A DNA stretch of 46,935 bases from assembly GCF_015845845.1 (NCBI RefSeq), contig NZ_LDIG01000213.1, forward strand, positions 1 to 46,935. Direction: 5' to 3'. Of the stretch, positions 17,937-25,642 are shown one piece after another. Made by a program: the position numbers and the translations under genes. Origin of the DNA: Paenibacillus dendritiformis (GTDB lineage: Bacteria > Bacillota > Bacilli > Paenibacillales > Paenibacillaceae). Each line of letters begins with the position of its first letter. The first letter of the stretch is position 1. Under the pieces are notes generated by a model. The model searched no databases. It was not told the origin of the DNA and saw only the letters and a list, made by a program, of their open reading frames with translations.

Positions 17937-18164
17937 CTTGTTAGACCATCCCTTCTATTCATAGCTTTTATAATCCAGATGTATACTAATCCCCTTCATT
18001 TCCGACCTCGCATCAAATTTCTCACCGGCTTCGAATGAAGATGATTAGGCAGCCCCCGCCTCCCTTCCCTGCTCTCTTTTTATAAAATTCTGTATTGCTC
18101 CCGATCATCACGCATGAATTGCAATGACCCAGACAAGTTGTAGTTCATATCTGGTATGTAAACA

Positions 18165-18193
18165 ATCATAGACCCCAAAGAAAGCGCTGTCAA
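18165..18193 (-). promoter_or_regulatory. Sigma-A promoter of the sugar import operon with an overlapping cre site
   Basis: On the - strand TTGACA (18193-18188) and TATGAT (18170-18165) are exactly 17 bases apart. The 16-mer at 18178-18193 (AAGAAAGCGCTGTCAA on the + strand) matches the CcpA cre consensus at 14 of 16 positions and covers the -35 and part of the spacer, so glucose repression by CcpA is expected. Just downstream of the -10, 18136-18163 holds half-sites TTGT/ACAA and CATA/TATG, a possible operator for the GntR-type regulator. The untranslated leader is about 220 bases and holds no gene. Confidence 0.8.
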
Positions 18194-18269
18194 TCCTGTT
18201 TTTAAAAAGACGAATTAAAGACAGAACGGAATTGGGCGGCCATCCCCCGAGCGTCCTCTTTCATCAAAT

Positions 18270-18292
18270 AAAAAACCGCCCTTAACGGGCGG
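18270..18292 (-). terminator. Intrinsic terminator overlapping the end of the GntR-fusion gene
   Basis: On the - strand CCGCCC pairs with GGGCGG around a 5-base loop and is followed by six T (18275-18270). The stop codon of the regulator gene at 18282-18284 lies in the loop, so translation and termination are closely spaced. Confidence 0.85.
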
Positions 18293-19673
18293 CTCTATCG
18301 GACAGCAGGCTTTCCAGTCTGCTGCACATCGCTGCTTCGTCTTCGAGACGCGACCAATACAGCTTCAGCGCATTGCATACGTGCTGCAGGTCCGCGGATC
18401 GCAGCCCCAGCTCCGTGAAGAAGCGGAGGGACGGAATAATCTCGCGGTACATCGAGAAGCGGCTGGGCCGCGGGAACATTTCCTGCCCGTTCCATTCCGC
18501 CGCCTTCTTGTGCGCCGGGATGCTGAACGTATGCTGGCGGATGTGAAGCTGGGCCTCGTAGGAGAGCAAGTAATCAACCAGTTCAAGCGCCGCTTCCTTC
18601 ACCGCCGACGTCCGGTTCACCATCAGGCCGATGGCGAGCAGGAGCGACTTCGCCTCGTTCAAGTAGGGCAGCGGCGCCACCTCGAACGCAAACGGCGCAT
18701 CCTTCAAATGGTTCAGGCTGAAATAGGTCGCGATAATGACCGACAGCTTGCCCTGCAAGAACAGCCGCTCCGCATCCATATCATTCTCCGACAGATAAGC
18801 CGGATACGCGCTCTGCCTGTCAATCAGCTCGCGGGTCAGCCGGAGGCCCTCCATCAGCTTCGTTCCGCAGACAGGGACATGGCCCGCTTCGTCGGACTCG
18901 AACCGCCCGCCGCTCTGCAGCAGGAACACAGGCCAGCGGTTGTTCGAGAGCATATGGAAGTAGAAGCCGAACGTGCCCGGCTCCCTTCCGAGCTGCTCCG
19001 CTACAGCCATCAGCTCCATCCACCGCCAGCTGCTGTCCGGCTCGGGCAGATCATGCGCCAGGAAATGATCCCGGTTGTAGCAGAGCATGACCGGCGAGAA
19101 GATGAGCGGCAGGCCCAGCAGCCTCTCTTCATGCCGGAAGCAGTCCGCGATGAACGGATACAGCTCCGGGCGGGGATCCAGCGGCTCCAGCAGCTCATGA
19201 TGCCCTTCATCCGCGAGCCAGCGGAAATCGTTGTAATTGACCGTCGCCACATCCAGCATGTCATGCCCGATATAGCCGGATACCGCATCGGGATAGTTCT
19301 CGTACGGAAGGGGAACGAGTTCTACCCGGATGTGCGGATGGGTTTGCCGGAAGCGCTCGATAAGCTGATTCAGCGCCGCCTCCTGGATGACGGAACGGTA
19401 ATATCCGAACCGCAGCTTCACCGTGCCGGACGCCCCTGGATCGGCGACCCGGTTCCCGACCCGCGGCACCTTCTCGATCAGCTTCTCCTCGACGAGACGC
19501 TCCAAGCCTTTGCGGACCGAGTTTTTGCTTAATTGGAATTGCTCCGCAAGCGCCACCTCCGAGGGCAAATAATCGCCGGCAGCCCGACGGCCCGTAATAA
19601 TATCGTCCCGCAGCACGGTAACCATTTCGTCCAATCGCTGTCTAAACGTAGTGCGGCTTGGTCTGCTCGTCAT
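18282..19673 (-). CDS. GntR DNA-binding domain fused to a type 1 solute-binding domain
   Basis: Residues about 8-75 form a GntR winged helix (YLPSEVALAEQFQLSKNSVR, then GLERLVEEKLIEKV). From about 85 to 440 the protein is an SBP_bac_1 domain (RFGYYRSVIQEAALNQLIER; DMLDVATVNYNDF; PLIFSPVMLCYNRDHF). There is no signal peptide, so the binding fold is cytoplasmic and presumably senses a sugar that has entered the cell. Length is 463 residues. AAGGAG precedes the start. It lies directly upstream of the cognate sugar importer operon, which it probably controls. Upstream, 19780-19805 has repeated CTAGTATA elements that may be its own promoter/operator. Confidence 0.9.
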   Translation of the reverse strand: MTSRPSRTTFRQRLDEMVTVLRDDIITGRRAAGDYLPSEVALAEQFQLSKNSVRKGLERLVEEKLIEKVPRVGNRVADPGASGTVKLRFGYYRSVIQEAALNQLIERFRQTHPHIRVELVPLPYENYPDAVSGYIGHDMLDVATVNYNDFRWLADEGHHELLEPLDPRPELYPFIADCFRHEERLLGLPLIFSPVMLCYNRDHFLAHDLPEPDSSWRWMELMAVAEQLGREPGTFGFYFHMLSNNRWPVFLLQSGGRFESDEAGHVPVCGTKLMEGLRLTRELIDRQSAYPAYLSENDMDAERLFLQGKLSVIIATYFSLNHLKDAPFAFEVAPLPYLNEAKSLLLAIGLMVNRTSAVKEAALELVDYLLSYEAQLHIRQHTFSIPAHKKAAEWNGQEMFPRPSRFSMYREIIPSLRFFTELGLRSADLQHVCNALKLYWSRLEDEAAMCSRLESLLSDRAAR

Positions 19674-19964
19674 CCTGTACGCTCCTTCGATTCATCGTTA
19701 CTTGCAGCTCTCTATCGGTAACCTCTATCGTCAGCCTCTGCCATTAGTCTCTCACGCTGATTTATACCTCTCTCGTTCATATTCTAGTATATATCTAGTA
19801 TATTACTTCATGATATCGGCCGGAAGCCGAAAAGTCAATAAATGGTCTCCCTTCCTTGACCGCCTCTTTCCCCTCACTTCCCCATCCACTACAATAGAGG
19901 GAAGAGCAGCCTCCCGCAGAGGGATGCCTCCGTACGATAATCCATGCTGTGGAGGACGCAAATT
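19674..19964. other. Divergent intergenic region between the GntR-fusion and WYL regulators
   Basis: About 290 bases with no gene. Near 19783-19806 the + strand reads CTAGTATATATCTAGTATAT, an AT-rich, partly palindromic direct repeat that could hold the -10 and operator of the leftward gene. No clear promoter for the rightward WYL gene was identified. Confidence 0.4.
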
Positions 19965-20903
19965 GTGAAAATCGATCGTCTGCTCAATATCATCATTCTG
20001 CTGCTGAATCGCCCGATCGTGCAGGCCAAAGACTTGGCTGAGCGGTTCGAGGTCTCGATTCGCACCATCTATCGCGATATCGAAGCGATTAATCAGGCCG
20101 GCATTCCGATCGTGACCTACCAGGGAGCGAACGGCGGCATCGGGCTCGCCGAAGGCTATCGTCTGGACCGGAACCTGCTGACGAACGAGGAACTGGCCGC
20201 GATCGTAACCGCGCTCCAGAGCGTGTCCTCCTCCTATCCGGATGAAGGGCATGCCATGCTGGTGGAAAAGATCAGCAGTATTATTCCCGCCTCGGAAGCG
20301 GAAGACTTCCAGTTCCGGACGAAGCAATTTGTCGTTGATTTATCCCCTTGGGGGAACCACGACAAGCTGGAAGCGATGATTTTGACGTTGAAAAAAGCGA
20401 TTGAAGAGCGGCAGGCCGTTCGCTTCTCCTACCGCAACGCCGAGGGAGAGGCGACGGAACGGACTGTGCATCCCTACACCCTGGTGCTGAAGGGTCATGC
20501 ATGGTATTTATACGCTTATTGCACCAGCAAGCTCGGGTTCCGCTTCTTCAAGCTCGTCCGCATGAAGCGGCTGAAGCCGCTGGACACCCGATTCGATCGG
20601 GAAGACATCTCCCTGGAGGATCGGCCATGGGACAAGGAATGGCATGCGCCCGAGCGCCTCGTCTCTCTCACGCTCCGCTTCGGTCCCGGCATCCGGCATG
20701 CCGCTGAGGAGTGGTTCGGAGCGGAATCGCTGCAGGAGGAGGAGACGGGGCATTCGATCGCCAACGTCTCCTTGCCCGACAATGCTTGGCTGTACGGCTT
20801 TATTCTCAGCTTCGGTCCCGAAGCCGAGGTGCTGGAGCCGGAATTCGTCCGCCTACGGATTCGCGACCTGGCCGCCGGCATCGCGGCGAACTACCGCGAA
20901 TAG
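19965..20903 (+). CDS. WYL-domain transcriptional regulator (YafY type)
   Basis: The 312-residue protein has an N-terminal HTH_11 winged helix (KIDRLLNIIILLLNR; AKDLAERFEVSIRTIYRDIE) and a central WYL domain (KKAIEERQAVRFSY through HAWYLYAYC, then LVRMKRLKPLD), followed by a C-terminal WCX-like extension. WYL proteins sense nucleic acids or small ligands, and many regulate stress or DNA-related genes. GTG at 19965 is preferred: GGAGG lies 9 bases upstream and the product then begins like its relatives. The ATG at 19944 lies before that site. The target is unknown; the methionine aminopeptidase gene follows after 95 bases. Confidence 0.9.
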   Translation: MKIDRLLNIIILLLNRPIVQAKDLAERFEVSIRTIYRDIEAINQAGIPIVTYQGANGGIGLAEGYRLDRNLLTNEELAAIVTALQSVSSSYPDEGHAMLVEKISSIIPASEAEDFQFRTKQFVVDLSPWGNHDKLEAMILTLKKAIEERQAVRFSYRNAEGEATERTVHPYTLVLKGHAWYLYAYCTSKLGFRFFKLVRMKRLKPLDTRFDREDISLEDRPWDKEWHAPERLVSLTLRFGPGIRHAAEEWFGAESLQEEETGHSIANVSLPDNAWLYGFILSFGPEAEVLEPEFVRLRIRDLAAGIAANYRE

Positions 20904-20998
20904 CTCCGCCCGTAATCACCATCGCGCATTTCAGGCATATATTAACTGCAAAGACTCTAATCAGGCGATTGTCCGCCTGACGAAGGAGAGAACAAGCG

Positions 20999-21748
20999 AT
21001 GGTGAAGCTGAAGACGGCAGCGGAGATTGAGCAGATGAGACGGGCGGGGCAGCTCGTCGCAGCTTGTCACCGCGAGCTGGCCAAGTGCATCCGGCCCGGC
21101 GTCAGCACGCTGGAGCTGAACGATTTCGTGGAGCATTATATTGAAGAGCAGGGCGGACAGCAATATACGAAAGGCTACAAAGGATTTCCGTATGCGACCT
21201 GCGCCTCGGTGAACGATGTCATCGCCCATGGATTTCCCAGCCCGGAGCCGCTTCGGAATGGCGATATCGTCAAAATCGATATCGTCGCGGTGTACGACGG
21301 ATGGGTGGGGGATTCCGCATGGTGCTATGCGGTCGGCGAGATTTCAGCCGCCGCGCGCCGGCTGATGCGGGTCACGAAGGAATGCCTCGATCTCGGCATT
21401 GAGCAGGCGCTCCCGGGCAACCGGATTGGCGATGTCACCCACGCCATCCAGAGCCATGCCGAGGCGAACGGCTATTCCGTCGTTCGCGACCTGCTAGGAC
21501 ACGGGGTCGGCCGCGCCCTGCACGAGGAGCCGAAGTTTTCCCATGTCGGCAAGCCCGGGCGGGGCTTCCGCCTGAAGGAAGGCATGGTCATCACGATCGA
21601 GCCCATGCTCAACGAAGGCACGCCTGAGATGTGGATCGATGATGACGGCTGGACCGCACGCACGTGGGACGGCCGCTTGTCGGCCCAATATGAGCACACC
21701 GTGGCCATCACGAAGCATGGCCCGATCATCCTGACAGAGCAGCGCTAG
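20999..21748 (+). CDS. map: Type I methionine aminopeptidase
   Basis: The 249-residue protein has the five metal ligands of MetAP: the two Asp in IDIVAVYDGWVGD, His in GHGVG, Glu in TIEPM and Glu in YEHTV. It also has the family His in NDVIAHGFP. It removes the initiator Met from new proteins in the cytoplasm. AAGGAGAG lies 9 bases upstream of the ATG at 20999. It is not in the ribosomal-protein operon and so is probably a second, MapB-like enzyme. A terminator overlaps its stop. Confidence 0.93.
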   Translation: MVKLKTAAEIEQMRRAGQLVAACHRELAKCIRPGVSTLELNDFVEHYIEEQGGQQYTKGYKGFPYATCASVNDVIAHGFPSPEPLRNGDIVKIDIVAVYDGWVGDSAWCYAVGEISAAARRLMRVTKECLDLGIEQALPGNRIGDVTHAIQSHAEANGYSVVRDLLGHGVGRALHEEPKFSHVGKPGRGFRLKEGMVITIEPMLNEGTPEMWIDDDGWTARTWDGRLSAQYEHTVAITKHGPIILTEQR

Positions 21749-21774
21749 ATCATTCCGGCTGCTCTGTCTTTCTT
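21734..21774 (+). terminator. Intrinsic terminator at the end of map
   Basis: ACAGAGCAGC (21734-21743) pairs perfectly with GCTGCTCTGT (21758-21767), followed by CTTTCTT. The left arm lies inside the last codons and the stop is in the loop. Confidence 0.8.
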
Positions 21775-21850
21775 GTCTCCGGCAGGCCCGACTCGCTTCT
21801 GCTGCCCGGCCTGCCGGACGGCGCCGCCGCCTGCATCGGCGCGGGGCTGC

Positions 21851-22243
21851 TTACGCGCAGCCGCAGCAAGGATGCACGCGCGGCGCGAACGCCTCGCACG
21901 GGTACATATACCCGTACACTCGGCCGAAGCCGCGGCGCTTCAGCAGCCGTGCAGCCTTGCGGATATGCCGCTTCCGCGCCCCGATCAGCACTACCGTATC
22001 CCCAGGGCTCAGCACCTGGCTCCATACATAAGGCAGGCGGCCGACATACATCGACACCGTCTCCTCCATATGGCGGCAATCATAGTCGGCAGGCTCGCGC
22101 ACATCCACCTGCTTCACCTCGGAATCCCCCTCGCGAAGCGCCTGGAGCTCATGCGGCTGCAAATACCGAAGGCCTTGCACGGGCCGATGCATCCACATGG
22201 CAGACAGAAGGCCCAATATCAATAACATGACGAGAATCCACAC
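21851..22243 (-). CDS. Membrane-anchored rhodanese-like protein lacking the catalytic Cys
   Basis: The 130-residue protein has one N-terminal membrane segment (WILVMLLILGLLSAMW) and a rhodanese-like domain (VKQVDVREPADYDCRHMEET; PGDTVVLIGARKRHIRKAARLL; GFGRVYGY). Where active rhodaneses have the Cys loop, this one reads IGARKRH, so sulfur transfer is not expected; it may be a binding or scaffold domain. The C-terminus carries a CCGC motif. GTG at 22243 is preferred because AGGAGGG lies 7-8 bases upstream; the longer frame to 22309 lacks a site. It is convergent with map. Confidence 0.75.
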   Translation of the reverse strand: MWILVMLLILGLLSAMWMHRPVQGLRYLQPHELQALREGDSEVKQVDVREPADYDCRHMEETVSMYVGRLPYVWSQVLSPGDTVVLIGARKRHIRKAARLLKRRGFGRVYGYMYPCEAFAPRVHPCCGCA

Positions 22244-22472
22244 CGGCTTCTCCCTCCTGACAAATACCCCATACTGTATAATAGAGAGCAAAAAATAAAT
22301 GAAACACATACCCTAACGGGTATGTATTATACACAATTTCGGCCGCATTGTAAATGCACCCGCCATGTCTCTCCGCCGTACCTCACCGGAGGACGCGACT
22401 CCCGCCAATCTGTACGCGGATACAATATTTTCTGGCGCTCGGCGCATATTAAGGAGAAAAGGAGGCATTTTT

Positions 22473-22835
22473 ATGATCAAGCAAATCGCGACCGTCGCGG
22501 TCTATGTCGAAGATCAGCAGCAAGCCAAGCGCTTCTGGACCGAACAGGTCGGCTTTTCGGTAACCGCGGAGCATCCTATGGGTCCCAACTCCTTGTGGCT
22601 GGAAGTCGCTCCGGCAGGAGGCGGAAGCCGTCTCGTCCTCTATCCGCGATCGATGATGAAGGGCTGGGAGGAACAAAAAGCCTCCATCGTGTTCGAATGT
22701 GACGACATCATGTCCACATACGCAGCGATGAAGGCCAACGGAGTAGAGTTCAATGGCGAACCCAATACAATGCAATGGGGAACCTACGCCAGCTTCTCCG
22801 ACCCGGACGGCAACCAATTTTTGCTGAAAGGCTGA
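22473..22835 (+). CDS. VOC-family (glyoxalase/bleomycin-resistance fold) protein
   Basis: The 120-residue protein has the paired beta-alpha-beta-beta-beta units of the VOC fold: ATVAVYVEDQQQAKRFWTEQ at the start and FSDPDGNQFLLKG at the end. The latter is the usual metal-ligand-containing C-terminal motif. Function may be glyoxalase-like, dioxygenase-like or ligand binding; it cannot be narrowed. ATG 22473 has GGAGG 7 bases upstream. The longer frame from 22365 lies before that site. It seems monocistronic and ends in two hairpins. Confidence 0.88.
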   Translation: MIKQIATVAVYVEDQQQAKRFWTEQVGFSVTAEHPMGPNSLWLEVAPAGGGSRLVLYPRSMMKGWEEQKASIVFECDDIMSTYAAMKANGVEFNGEPNTMQWGTYASFSDPDGNQFLLKG

Positions 22836-22837
22836 CA

Positions 22838-22881
22838 GTCCCTCGCCAGGAAGGGACCGCTTCTCCCCGCCGGAGAAGCGG
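22838..22881. terminator. Two tandem hairpins between convergent genes
   Basis: GTCCCT/AGGGAC (22838-22857) is followed directly by CCGCTTCTCC/GGAGAAGCGG (22857-22881, ten perfect pairs). No strong T-run follows on either strand. Position between the convergent VOC and MazG-like genes suggests a shared transcription end. Confidence 0.5.
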
Positions 22882-22930
22882 CCTCCCTATCCGGCCAAGC
22901 CCGCACACAGCCCTCTCCCCGCTCTACACG

Positions 22931-23263
22931 CTATTTATTCAGCCTCGCCGTGCCGAACCGTTCCGATAACTTGTTCATATGGCTCTCGGCAATCTCGGAT
23001 AGACCGATCCCGTATTTCTCCGACAGAATCAGCAGATTGGCCAATACATCGCCTAACTCCTCAACCAGCTCCTGTCTGAGCTCCGCCGATGATAATTGCG
23101 TCTCATCCGGACGATCACGGCCAATTTCCAGAGCCCGGACCACTCTGGCCACTTCCCCGACTTCTTCCATTAAAAAGCCGACTCGAATAAAAGAATTATA
23201 TTGCGACCATTCCCGCTGCTTGTAAAAATCGCTTACCCATTCCTGGAATGCATTCATATCCAT
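22931..23263 (-). CDS. MazG-like nucleotide pyrophosphohydrolase
   Basis: The 110-residue protein has the all-alpha MazG-type motif: EEVGEVARVVRA (first acidic pair) and ELVEELGDVLANLLIL (second acidic set), which hold Mg2+ and hydrolyse NTPs to NMPs and pyrophosphate. It is the short, single-domain form found in Bacillales. Likely role: housecleaning of non-canonical nucleotides. GGAAGG precedes the ATG at 23263; a second ATG at 23257 is possible. It is divergent from the LOG-family gene. Confidence 0.85.
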   Translation of the reverse strand: MDMNAFQEWVSDFYKQREWSQYNSFIRVGFLMEEVGEVARVVRALEIGRDRPDETQLSSAELRQELVEELGDVLANLLILSEKYGIGLSEIAESHMNKLSERFGTARLNK

Positions 23264-23340
23264 TTCCGTCTCTTTCCTTCCTTGTGCAAGATGTCTATAC
23301 TAGAACATGCGTACTATAGAATTGAAGGAGATGCCACTTA

Positions 23341-23919
23341 ATGAAAAAAGTATGTGTATTTGCCGGATCCAACCTGGGCAACCACCCCGACTTCGCCGCC
23401 TTGGCGAAAGAACTTGGCCAAGCATTGGCCGAACAACAATTCGAACTGGTCTACGGCGGTTCAACTGTAGGGCTAATGGGCGAAGTCGCCAACGAGATGC
23501 TCCGTCTCGGCGGCAGAGTGACCGGCGTCATGCCGCGCGGCCTGTTCCGCGGAGAGATGATGCACAGCGGCTTGACCGAATTCATCGAAGTAGCGGACAT
23601 GCATGAGCGCAAGGCGACCATGCATCGCCTGTCCGATGCATTTATCTCCCTGCCAGGCGGGCTCGGAACATTCGAAGAACTGTTCGAGGCGCTAAGCTGG
23701 GCTCAGCTCGGCATCCACAAAAAGCCGATCGGCGTGCTCAACATTCAGGGGTACTTCACGCCGATGATCGAGATGATTCGCCACTCCATCCAAGCCGGAT
23801 TTGCCAGAGCCGAGCACGAGCAGTTGCTGCTCTCTTCAACCGATCCGCGTGAGCTGCTAAGCAAGCTGGCAAGCTATAAAACGCCGGAATTCGGCAACAA
23901 ATGGAATCAGCTCGACTAA
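23341..23919 (+). CDS. LOG-family protein (TIGR00730; YvdD-like)
   Basis: The 192-residue protein has the LOG signature PGGLGTFEEL and the N-terminal VCVFAGSNLGNHPDF with GGSTVGLMGEVA. LOG proteins are phosphoribohydrolases that release a base from a nucleoside monophosphate; plant homologues make free cytokinins, while the bacterial role is less clear and may be nucleotide salvage or housecleaning. Residues for catalysis (Arg-Lys in MHERKATMH, Glu pair in FEELFEAL) are present. AAGGAGA lies before the ATG. It is divergent from the MazG-like gene, another nucleotide-cleaning enzyme. Confidence 0.92.
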   Translation: MKKVCVFAGSNLGNHPDFAALAKELGQALAEQQFELVYGGSTVGLMGEVANEMLRLGGRVTGVMPRGLFRGEMMHSGLTEFIEVADMHERKATMHRLSDAFISLPGGLGTFEELFEALSWAQLGIHKKPIGVLNIQGYFTPMIEMIRHSIQAGFARAEHEQLLLSSTDPRELLSKLASYKTPEFGNKWNQLD

Positions 23920-24513
23920 ACTCTGTCCGTCCGCTATCGTTACTGTGCAAGTTCTTCTGTGGAGATGTTCCGCCCGTCTGCCAGGCCTCTCCACAGATAG
24001 AACGCGGCATAGGCTTCTCAACATCCCCGCCGACGGCATAACTTATATCGCTACTCACGCTGCTCAACCGGTTGCCGCTTAAACCCGGTATCGTCTCCCA
24101 TGACCACTCCCGCTCCCGACAGTACCCCGTATAGCGGCCTGCCCTGCACGATTTCCTTGTCCCTTAGTGCGCATCCTATCCAATACTCTATCCTATTTTT
24201 CCGAGCAGAACAAATGATCGCTTCTTTTCTGCACTTGTACTTTTGTCTCTTGCTACACTTCTGTTTCTACTCCGCCGCCAAGCTGACTGCTCGCTGATGG
24301 TACCGACAGACATGGGGTCTTCCGTTCCTTACCAGCACTCTCCCATCGAATCAGAAGTCGACTCCAGCAAGTTGAGAGTGCCCCCTTAGAAGTACTATAC
24401 CATCGAATCAGAAGCGCAGAGCGAACTCCCATTAAAATAATCCGCTAAAAATCCTCACTTAAAAAAATCACTTAAAAAAATCATTTTTCAATCCTGAATA
24501 TTCCATTTAGATC
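23920..24513. other. Long intergenic region upstream of the transposase-like gene
   Basis: About 600 bases with no supported gene. A stem CTGTGGAGA/TCTCCACAG at 23957-23996 follows the LOG gene without a T-run. The only notable structure is the pair of repeat copies described separately at 24327-24414. The last 100 bases are AT-rich and lead into the promoter at 24514. Confidence 0.6.
24327..24414 (-). repeat. Two copies of a dispersed repeat, 57 bp apart
   Basis: CCTTACCAGCACTCTCCCAT (24327-24346) and CCTTAGAAGTACTATACCAT (24384-24403) are each followed by the same CGAATCAGAAG. Read on the - strand they match the 20-mers on the + strand at 25585 and 37137. A smaller inverted pair GCACTCTC/GAGAGTGC lies between 24335 and 24382. 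Confidence 0.75.
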
Positions 24514-24562
24514 TTGAAACAAGAACTAATGTTCGCTATAATAGAAATAGAACAAACGTTTT
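24514..24562 (+). promoter_or_regulatory. Sigma-A promoter with two LexA/DinR-like boxes
   Basis: TTGAAA (24514-24519) and TATAAT (24537-24542) are 17 bases apart. AGAACTAATGTTCG (24522-24535) fits the Gram-positive SOS box GAAC-N4-GTTC and lies between the two promoter elements. A second near-match AGAACAAACGTTTT (24549-24562) lies just downstream of the -10. Centres are 27 bases apart. LexA binding here would block polymerase until DNA damage. The consensus is established; binding here is inferred. Confidence 0.7.
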
Positions 24563-24583
24563 GTGCGAAGGAGGTTGACGTAG

Positions 24584-25504
24584 GTGGTGGATAATCTGGA
24601 GAATATTGATACTCTTGAGGAGTTATACCGTCAGTTTCCGACAGAGTCCGCTTGCGCCGATTATCTTGTTCAATGGAAATGGCCGCATGGCTTCTCCTGC
24701 CCGCGCTGCAGTCATCATAGCGCTTATATCACGAAGACCCGCCGGCTTCCTATCTATGAATGCCGCGCTTGCCGCCATCAGACCACGCCTACCGTGGGCA
24801 CCGTCATGGAAGGCAGCCGCACATCTCTGCGTAAATGGCTCGCCGCCTTCTGGCTATTTTCCCGTGCTCAGGAAGGAATCAATGCCGTTCGCCTGCGCTC
24901 CCTCATACAGGTTACATATAAGACCGCCTGGTCGATGCTTCATAAGATACGGGCGGCAATCAGCCAAGCCCATGCCGAGAAGCGGCTTTCCGGCGAAGTT
25001 CAGGGCATTGTCGTATTCTATGGCAGGGCCTATCGTCCATCTGTCGAACTCCATCCAGGTGAGTGCGCTCTAATCGTTGCTGAATCCATCGTGCCGGAAG
25101 AGGAGCTTCCTCAGCTCAAGATGACGTTGGTTGACAAGAAGCATGTTATCGAAAAACGCCTGTATCGAACCGGCTGCGAACAGTTTATTAACGATCACGT
25201 CGAACCGAGCACCGCTGCGCGTGTCTCCATTGTCGATCAGTATTTTCGGGTGCGCAGAAATAGCCCTTTGTATCAGACATTCCGGCAAGCATGCCGTTGG
25301 CTGAATGATACGTTTCACGGAATCGGTCCCAAGTACTTGCAGCGCTATGTAGATGAATTTATTTTCCATAAAAATTTGGATAACTCCATCAGCCTGTGGG
25401 AACGGCTTCTGTCATTATGTACATCTGTTGGTCTGTATTATTTCCATAAAAAGGAACCACATACAAGAGCTAACGCATTCAACTCGAGAGCGAAAGCTGC
25501 CTAA
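24584..25504 (+). CDS. IS1595-type transposase-like protein with a degenerate catalytic site
   Basis: The 306-residue protein has the IS1595 layout: an N-terminal helix, a zinc ribbon (Cys39, Cys42, Cys60, Cys63), a helical region ending KTAWSMLHKIR, and an ISXO2-like domain ending YLQRYVDEFIFHKN. In the family the motif GEVEVDETYIG carries the first catalytic Asp; here the aligned segment is GEVQGIVVFYG, with Asp and Glu replaced by Ile142 and Val143. The second Asp is probably Asp218 (IVDQYF). The third acidic residue aligns with Tyr230. Strand cleavage is therefore not expected. GTG 24584 has AAGGAGG 9 bases upstream. Promoter and translation signals are intact and the reading frame is unbroken, which suggests a domesticated gene more than a dead IS. 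Confidence 0.8.
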   Translation: MVDNLENIDTLEELYRQFPTESACADYLVQWKWPHGFSCPRCSHHSAYITKTRRLPIYECRACRHQTTPTVGTVMEGSRTSLRKWLAAFWLFSRAQEGINAVRLRSLIQVTYKTAWSMLHKIRAAISQAHAEKRLSGEVQGIVVFYGRAYRPSVELHPGECALIVAESIVPEEELPQLKMTLVDKKHVIEKRLYRTGCEQFINDHVEPSTAARVSIVDQYFRVRRNSPLYQTFRQACRWLNDTFHGIGPKYLQRYVDEFIFHKNLDNSISLWERLLSLCTSVGLYYFHKKEPHTRANAFNSRAKAA

Positions 25505-25584
25505 TACTTCTTTATCCGTCCATTTTCGATCCACCATGCACATATCGTGCCTGCTAGCATTATTGGGGCGTTCAGTCTGAGCCA

Positions 25585-25604
25585 ATGGGATAGTACTGAT
25601 AAGG
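25585..25604 (+). repeat. Copy of the dispersed repeat downstream of the transposase-like gene
   Basis: ATGGGATAGTACTGATAAGG is the inverted counterpart of the copy at 24384-24403 (17 of 20 positions). The two face each other across the gene and lie 1221 bases apart, outer edge to outer edge. No 8-bp target duplication is seen outside them. Confidence 0.75.
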
Positions 25605-25642
25605 ACCGAGAACCCTTAATTATCCCGGAGTATCATCTAAGA

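Noticed and set aside
24384-25604. Calling the region an intact, active IS1595 element
   Set aside because: Inverted repeats are present but no target duplication is seen and two of three catalytic residues appear replaced.
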